55,395 nucleotides of DNA from Nitrospiraceae bacterium (GTDB taxonomy: Bacteria; Nitrospirota; Thermodesulfovibrionia; UBA6902). The translations under genes and the position numbers were made by a program. Below are positions 50,769-55,395 of the stretch, in pieces. Every line of letters starts with the position of its first letter. Positions within the stretch are counted from its first letter, which is position 1. Location: the NCBI GenBank assembly GCA_003599505.1, contig QZKO01000023.1, forward strand, positions 1 through 55,395. The letters are read 5' to 3'. The notes under the pieces were generated by a model. It was given only the letters and a program-made list of their open reading frames with translations, did no database searches and had not been told where the DNA came from.

Positions 50769-53119
50769 ACGCTATTTTCCGGAAAGATCAAACCATCCTT
50801 GATCCGATGCCCCTTCCCGTTTACTTTTATATTATTGAAAGCCCCACCTGCCATTCTTAATCCGGCAGTTTTGTCGCCGTCAATGTTAATACTGCAATTT
50901 CGCTCTTCAATCGCGAGTCTCTTTATTCTACTCTTCGAATAAATGTCCAGGTCTCCCTTTATCATCAACTTATCGAAACCGTCTGCGTACAGATAAATCA
51001 ATTCACCATGTTTTCTTTTTATAAAAAGGAAATCTCCGTTAAACGAAAATGTTTCATGCTCTATATTCTTTTGACCGAAAGAAGGACAGGACAAAGTATC
51101 TTCTGTATTCTCTTCCTGATCAAGGACCGTTAATAAAATCGGGGTAACGCTTTTAAGGCTAACTTTCTTTTTCGATGCGCTTATGAGCGAGATAAACATG
51201 GTATTGCCTTTATTTTGTTTCCAGAACCTTATCGTGTGCGCCGGGACCTTTACACCGTAGTTTTCAGAAAACCAGCCGAGTTTCGTTTTTTCATCCCCTT
51301 TGAATAACTCGTATTTCAGATCGTTGTCTTTAACCTGGATAAAATCCAGATGGATCTTTTTATCTTTTCCGGAAACCACTTCAATAGAATTACCCGCAGG
51401 ATCTATCGCAGGTAAACAGTCAGGATGTACATGGAGATGGTGGTCGAAAGTATGCTCTCCCCTGCATGCAAGAAGGTCAATAATGACCCAATACCTGTTC
51501 TTGTCAAAGAAAATAATCCTGCGATGCACAACAGGGTCTTTCAGCCTCCTGTATCCGTCATGCTCGCCGTCGACCAAATCAAACCATTCCGTGCTCAGCC
51601 AACGGTTGCATTTGGCATTCGCAAAGGTCCTCCACGACATTCTGTCTTTAATCTCGGACTGGTTCAAGCCGTCAACGGTGATGGTGTTATGCGCAGGAGT
51701 CGACCTGAAGTAATCCCTCCATTCATAATCCAGATTGTAAGAGTAGGTCCCGGGATCAACAAAATAGTTTATTCCGTCCGAGCACAATTGAAAGCTCAAT
51801 GCGTCGGCATGACCATGGCCTCCGCTTCCATGTCCGAGAGGGCCGGAGTCAAAAATCAGATAATTCCCGTCTTTTTCCCATCCGCTTCTCATAATATAAT
51901 ATCCGCCGTCCGGATATGCCTTCGATTTGGTCTTCGGAATTATTTCATCTATCCGCTGATATTTTTTTACTCCGTCTTCCCCCAGCAGCCAGAGCACCTC
52001 TTCGCTCATCCCGCCGGCTGCGAACTTAAAATCACCCCGTTCAAAAACAATTGCCCCTAAAGAAAGCAGTCCGCGGTAATCGTTCACGCAATTCTTTTTT
52101 ACACTTATCCCCCTTGCATCGTCGGCATCACCAAAAGACGGCGCCGAACCGTCCGGTTTCAGCGCATACATCAGAAACCCGGTCATTTTCTCAACAGTTA
52201 TATCGATATTCCCGGCATAATCAATTTTGTTTTTTTTAAGTAAAATCAGGGTCAAGTAATAATAATCGAGAAAAAATCTGTGATAATTCAAACTTTGCTC
52301 TTTATCAATCCCGTCGTTTAATACCTGATTGTCGATCTCTGCGGATAAAATCTCAAGCCCTTTTGATACCCATTTCCCGCTCCCGGATGTTTTAAGAAAC
52401 AGACCCCCCATAATCAGTGAAACAGCCTCTCCGATCAAATGCGTATTGGCATATCTGTCTCTGGAAAGATTTTGCTCAATAAATTCGATCTGTTGAAATA
52501 AGGAGTTGAGCATTTTTTCGCGAAATTCGTCAGTTATGCTGTTTCTGACAAACGGATATGCCATTATCCAGGAAATGACCCTCATCCCGATCTCAAGAGA
52601 ACTCACCCAGTTGATTCCTTTATAAACCGGATTGTCGTCGATCCATGAGTCAATATGACGAAGAATCGTGTCGCAATAGACCTTGTCCCCGGTTAACCAG
52701 TAACATTTTCCCAATGCAAAGAAATATTGATGCTTGTTAAGTTCCCATGGAAGTTTAATATCCCCGAGCCGGTTTGTACCCCTGAAAATTACATCAAACG
52801 AGAAAACATCTTCCCAGTCCTTCCCTGATACCGGGTCCATTTTCCAATCGACCCTGCAACCATGGTTAACTTCGTACCCCAAAAAAAAGAACTTGTGCCC
52901 GAGCAGGTCCTTTGCGGTTTTCATATCGCCGGCAATCTTTTCTCCGAAATACTTCCTGTATGTTTCGATGAGATACTTGCTGTTATCTGAATCATAAAAG
53001 AACCGGTTGTCCTTATTGACTTCAATGTTTTTTACCGGCTTAAAACGGGTGTTACATCTCTTTCTGTAAATTGTCTTTCTGTATTTTTTGACAACCCTGT
53101 CGAATAAAGGCATGCTCAT
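50765..53119 (-). CDS. Heparinase II/III family protein, long form
   Basis: I start at ATG 53119 (MSMPLFDRVVKKYRK), five bases beyond the asnB stop; an upstream start would run 52 bp into asnB. About 784 residues. Toroid part: DIKLPWELNKHQYFFALGKC, WVSSLEIGMRVISWI, RYANTHLIGEAVSL, NDGIDKEQSLNYHRFFLDYY. Beta-sandwich part: GGHGHADALSFQL, FVDPGTYSYNLDYEWRDYFR, TPAHNTITVDG, with the His/Tyr set of the family. About 140 residues longer than the paralogue at 9939-11873, mainly at the C-terminus, including a beta-rich tail (KSRIKRLAIEERNCSINIDG). A likely EPS-modifying lyase or related enzyme. Confidence 0.88.
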   Translation of the reverse strand: MSMPLFDRVVKKYRKTIYRKRCNTRFKPVKNIEVNKDNRFFYDSDNSKYLIETYRKYFGEKIAGDMKTAKDLLGHKFFFLGYEVNHGCRVDWKMDPVSGKDWEDVFSFDVIFRGTNRLGDIKLPWELNKHQYFFALGKCYWLTGDKVYCDTILRHIDSWIDDNPVYKGINWVSSLEIGMRVISWIMAYPFVRNSITDEFREKMLNSLFQQIEFIEQNLSRDRYANTHLIGEAVSLIMGGLFLKTSGSGKWVSKGLEILSAEIDNQVLNDGIDKEQSLNYHRFFLDYYYLTLILLKKNKIDYAGNIDITVEKMTGFLMYALKPDGSAPSFGDADDARGISVKKNCVNDYRGLLSLGAIVFERGDFKFAAGGMSEEVLWLLGEDGVKKYQRIDEIIPKTKSKAYPDGGYYIMRSGWEKDGNYLIFDSGPLGHGSGGHGHADALSFQLCSDGINYFVDPGTYSYNLDYEWRDYFRSTPAHNTITVDGLNQSEIKDRMSWRTFANAKCNRWLSTEWFDLVDGEHDGYRRLKDPVVHRRIIFFDKNRYWVIIDLLACRGEHTFDHHLHVHPDCLPAIDPAGNSIEVVSGKDKKIHLDFIQVKDNDLKYELFKGDEKTKLGWFSENYGVKVPAHTIRFWKQNKGNTMFISLISASKKKVSLKSVTPILLTVLDQEENTEDTLSCPSFGQKNIEHETFSFNGDFLFIKRKHGELIYLYADGFDKLMIKGDLDIYSKSRIKRLAIEERNCSINIDGDKTAGLRMAGGAFNNIKVNGKGHRIKDGLIFPENSV

Positions 53120-53124
53120 GGAAA

Positions 53125-54969
53125 TTAAGTCTTGAAAAATTCCCTGCGCCACAATTCGATATTGATAAAAGACCACAACTGATGGAGAAGGCTGTCGTTA
53201 CCCTGTAAAAACTCATTGAGCGTATTTTCAACAACCTTATAATTCAGAAAGCTGTTCCTTTTCGTGTCGCTGTCCAGGAGCACTTCCATAAAAGGACTGT
53301 TCTTTTCCCTGAACCATTTATCAATCGGCACGGGGAAACCCATCTTTTCCCTGTAAACTATGCTTTCAGGCAGCACTTTTTCACATGATTTCTTGAAGAT
53401 ATACTTGCCCTGATTTCTCTTTATCTTGAAGGAAGCCGGGATTTTGATCGCCAGCTCAACGAACAGGTGGTCAAGATACGGGACCCTCGTCTCTATGGAC
53501 GCGGCCATGCTCATTTTATCCTGTTTCATAAGAAGGGCAATCAGATATGTCTTGACCTGAAAATATATCAGCTTGTCGAGAAATGGACCGTTGAAATTAT
53601 TAAATCCTATTTCCTCATCGAGCGTGTCGGCCATAGCGCTTTTCCGGTCACTCCAGGAATACATATGCGAAATTTGTTCATCATTGCAGATTTGAAAAAA
53701 TGAATGTATCAGCTCTTTCTCATTTAAAGTCATTTTATTCAGAATAGCTTTATATTTTGAATTTACCGGAAGTTTCATAAAACCCTTGAGGATTGCCGGG
53801 GGCATCATGCTGCCGATTTTATTCAGCCTGCCGGCCTTGATATTACTTGTATAACCCGCAAAGATTTCATCGGAACCCTCCCCTGAAAGCATTACCGTAG
53901 CGCCGTTCTTTGAGTTTTTAGAGAGAATATACAGAGGGATGCTCGCAGGGAATATCAGAGGCTCATCATGATGCCAGATCAGCTTTTTAAGCAATGAAAA
54001 AAAGTCTCCTGATTCAAGAAAGTACTCATGGTGGTCCGCATGCAGATAATCCGCAACAATTTTAGCGTATTTCAGCTCATTAACTTCTTCAGGAATAAAG
54101 CCGATTGAGAAAGTTTTTACGTTTTCCGCATAACGCGACATTAAAGCCGCGATCATGCTCGAGTCGACTCCTCCGCTCAGAAACACCCCCAGCGGTACGT
54201 CGCTTATCATTCTCAGCCTGACCGATTTTTCAAGCTTATCAACAAGCTCGTCTTTCAAACGATCAATATTCCGTGGTCCGGAATCAGCTCCTCCGCGCGG
54301 GGTTATGTTCCAATACTGCGTCATCTTAGTTCCCCGGGCGTTTACAGTCATGTAATGTCCGGGGAGCAGTTCAGATACTCCCTTGAACATTGTACGCCGG
54401 CCATATACGAACCTGTATTTCAGAAGACGATAAAGTCCGCTCTCGTCGATCTCAGGCTGAAATTGCCCGGAAAGCAGCAGAGACTTGATCTCGGAAGCGA
54501 ACAGAAACACGGCCTTGCCTTGATAGTAGTAAAGCGGTTTTACCCCTAATCTGTCCCTTGCAATAAAAAGCTCGCGCTTTTTTTTGTCCCATATTGCAAA
54601 AGCAAACATGCCTCTCAGATGTTCCACGCAGTCAACGCCTTTTTCCTCATAAAGATGGATAATAACTTCGGTGTCGCTCCTGGTTTTGAAGGCATGCCCC
54701 TTGTCGATCAAGGGCTGTCTCAGCTCCTGAAAGTTATAAACCTCCCCGTTGTAAACTATGATTACCGAGCCGTCCTCATTCGTCATCGGCTGGTGTCCGC
54801 CGGCAAGGTCGATGATCGACAGCCTCCTATGGCCGAGACCGATGAGCTCATCCATAAAAATCCCCGCGTCATCCGGCCCCCTGTGATGCATGGAATCTCT
54901 CATGCGAAGAAGCGAGTCCTGGTCGACAGGCTTGCCGTCAAAATTTAAATATCCGCAAATGCCGCACAT
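53125..54969 (-). CDS. asnB: Exosortase A system-associated asparagine synthase-like amidotransferase
   Basis: 614 residues, class II glutaminase MCGICGYLNFDGK (nucleophile Cys2), HHRGPDDAGIF, GHRRLSIIDLAGGHQPM, VYNGEVYNFQE, then the synthetase PP-loop VFLSGGVDSSMIA and LSGEGSDEIFAGYTS. It fits the amidotransferase that accompanies XrtA/PEP-CTERM EPS operons (TIGR03108-like), thought to amidate a sugar or amino-acid decoration. The paralogue at 5767-7689 belongs to the other EPS operon. It is followed by the heparinase-like gene and preceded by a glycosyltransferase 9 bp away. Confidence 0.93.
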   Translation of the reverse strand: MCGICGYLNFDGKPVDQDSLLRMRDSMHHRGPDDAGIFMDELIGLGHRRLSIIDLAGGHQPMTNEDGSVIIVYNGEVYNFQELRQPLIDKGHAFKTRSDTEVIIHLYEEKGVDCVEHLRGMFAFAIWDKKKRELFIARDRLGVKPLYYYQGKAVFLFASEIKSLLLSGQFQPEIDESGLYRLLKYRFVYGRRTMFKGVSELLPGHYMTVNARGTKMTQYWNITPRGGADSGPRNIDRLKDELVDKLEKSVRLRMISDVPLGVFLSGGVDSSMIAALMSRYAENVKTFSIGFIPEEVNELKYAKIVADYLHADHHEYFLESGDFFSLLKKLIWHHDEPLIFPASIPLYILSKNSKNGATVMLSGEGSDEIFAGYTSNIKAGRLNKIGSMMPPAILKGFMKLPVNSKYKAILNKMTLNEKELIHSFFQICNDEQISHMYSWSDRKSAMADTLDEEIGFNNFNGPFLDKLIYFQVKTYLIALLMKQDKMSMAASIETRVPYLDHLFVELAIKIPASFKIKRNQGKYIFKKSCEKVLPESIVYREKMGFPVPIDKWFREKNSPFMEVLLDSDTKRNSFLNYKVVENTLNEFLQGNDSLLHQLWSFINIELWRREFFKT

Positions 54970-54978
54970 AGTTATGGA

Positions 54979-55395
54979 TTAATTTTTATATTTTGAGACA
55001 AGATCGTAGTAAAGTTTTTCCAGATCGAGCATGCATTTTTCATAGTCTGCCTTCTCTTCAACAAGTCTCCTGTTTGTTTTTCTGATTTTTTCCATTAGTG
55101 GCTTGTTTTCATACAATTTCAATATTGCGTCAGACAAAGCCGGAGAGTTTCTTGCCGGTATAAGGACCCCGTTTTCTCCATTGACAAACCATTCGGAAGT
55201 GTAATCAAGTTTTGTAATTATCATCGGACATTCGCAAGCCGAAGCCTCCAGAACAGTCACGGGAAATCCGTCCGTCGAAGTAACCGACAAAACAATATCA
55301 GCAAGATTGTAAAAGTAGGGCATCTGTTCATTATCGACTGCCTTTACCATCATATAATTCCCGGCTACTCCAAGATCTTCCGCCATCTTTTCAAA
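54979..55395 (-). CDS. Glycosyltransferase (GT-B), C-terminal part, cut by the window edge
   Basis: The frame is open through base 55395, so the 5' end lies outside. The visible 139 residues are the donor-binding end of a GT4-type enzyme: MPYFYNLADIVLSVTSTDGF, PVTVLEASACECPMIITKLD, NGENGVLIPARNSPALSDAI, with the ExxxxxxC variant of the usual EAMAxGxPV stretch. Probably another sugar-adding enzyme of the exosortase EPS operon. Confidence 0.88.
   Translation of the reverse strand, partial: FEKMAEDLGVAGNYMMVKAVDNEQMPYFYNLADIVLSVTSTDGFPVTVLEASACECPMIITKLDYTSEWFVNGENGVLIPARNSPALSDAILKLYENKPLMEKIRKTNRRLVEEKADYEKCMLDLEKLYYDLVSKYKN

Noticed and set aside
53120-53176. Longer start for the heparinase-like gene overlapping asnB by 52 bp
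   Set aside because: Two ATG codons directly after the asnB stop (53119 and 53113) give a more natural start.

Overview
The window looks like two pieces of DNA of different origin joined near 4.5-4.75 kb. Bases 1-4375 are very AT-rich (a hand count of line 3601 gives 13 G+C in 60, against 29 in 60 on line 28501). They carry a partial AraC-type regulator, an aldo/keto reductase and phosphoenolpyruvate carboxylase, with a codon style that resembles Ignavibacteria/Bacteroidota-type genomes (inference). The rest is a mid-GC Gram-negative genome with LptD, a Wza-like exporter and a full exosortase A (XrtA)/PEP-CTERM system. Nitrospirota or a delta-proteobacterial-type lineage would fit, but I cannot fix the taxonomy from sequence alone.

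Layout. (1) 4743-20353, all minus strand: an exopolysaccharide (EPS) operon. In transcription order it encodes an outer-membrane barrel, a polyprenyl-phosphate sugar transferase, a five-repeat SLBB exporter, a Wzz/Wzc-like protein with a ruined kinase site, a nucleotide-sugar epimerase, WecB, a heparinase II/III-like protein, a two-domain oxidoreductase, an AsnB-like amidotransferase and a methyltransferase. It stops at the compositional junction with no glycosyltransferase, flippase or polymerase. (2) 20572-28764, plus strand: housekeeping run trpF, cardiolipin-synthase-like, trpB, trpA, accD, folC, lptD. A perfect 52-bp palindrome is embedded in the trpF/cls overlap. (3) 28770-35025: mazG, a stand-alone pyruvate-kinase C-terminal domain protein, a DsbA-like lipoprotein, hpt, a rhodanese, a chemoreceptor and tRNA-Leu(UAA). 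(4) 35381-44785: the regulatory and target part of the PEP-CTERM system. It holds two PEP-CTERM proteins, each behind a near-consensus sigma-54 promoter, and the prsK/prsR kinase-regulator pair with a PP-loop enzyme and an alkaline-phosphatase-superfamily enzyme between them. A Crp/Fnr regulator and an Fn3 lipoprotein are also here. (5) 44806-55395, minus strand: the exosortase operon, comprising asnB, heparinase-like, two glycosyltransferases, a beta-helix protein, a decayed YdcF/DUF218 gene, xrtA and epsI, with a partial glycosyltransferase entering from the right edge.

How it works together (family knowledge plus inference): PrsK senses a signal and activates PrsR, which drives sigma-54 promoters of PEP-CTERM protein genes. 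XrtA, probably helped by EpsI, cleaves and sorts those proteins at the inner membrane. The EPS operons build and export the polysaccharide with which the sorted proteins are thought to associate. Points most worth a second look are the pseudokinase Wzc-like protein, the SLBB expansion, the PP-loop/phosphodiesterase pair inside the prsK-prsR locus, the sigma-54 sites, the palindrome that rewrites the end of trpF, the internally deleted YdcF gene next to xrtA, and the junction itself.
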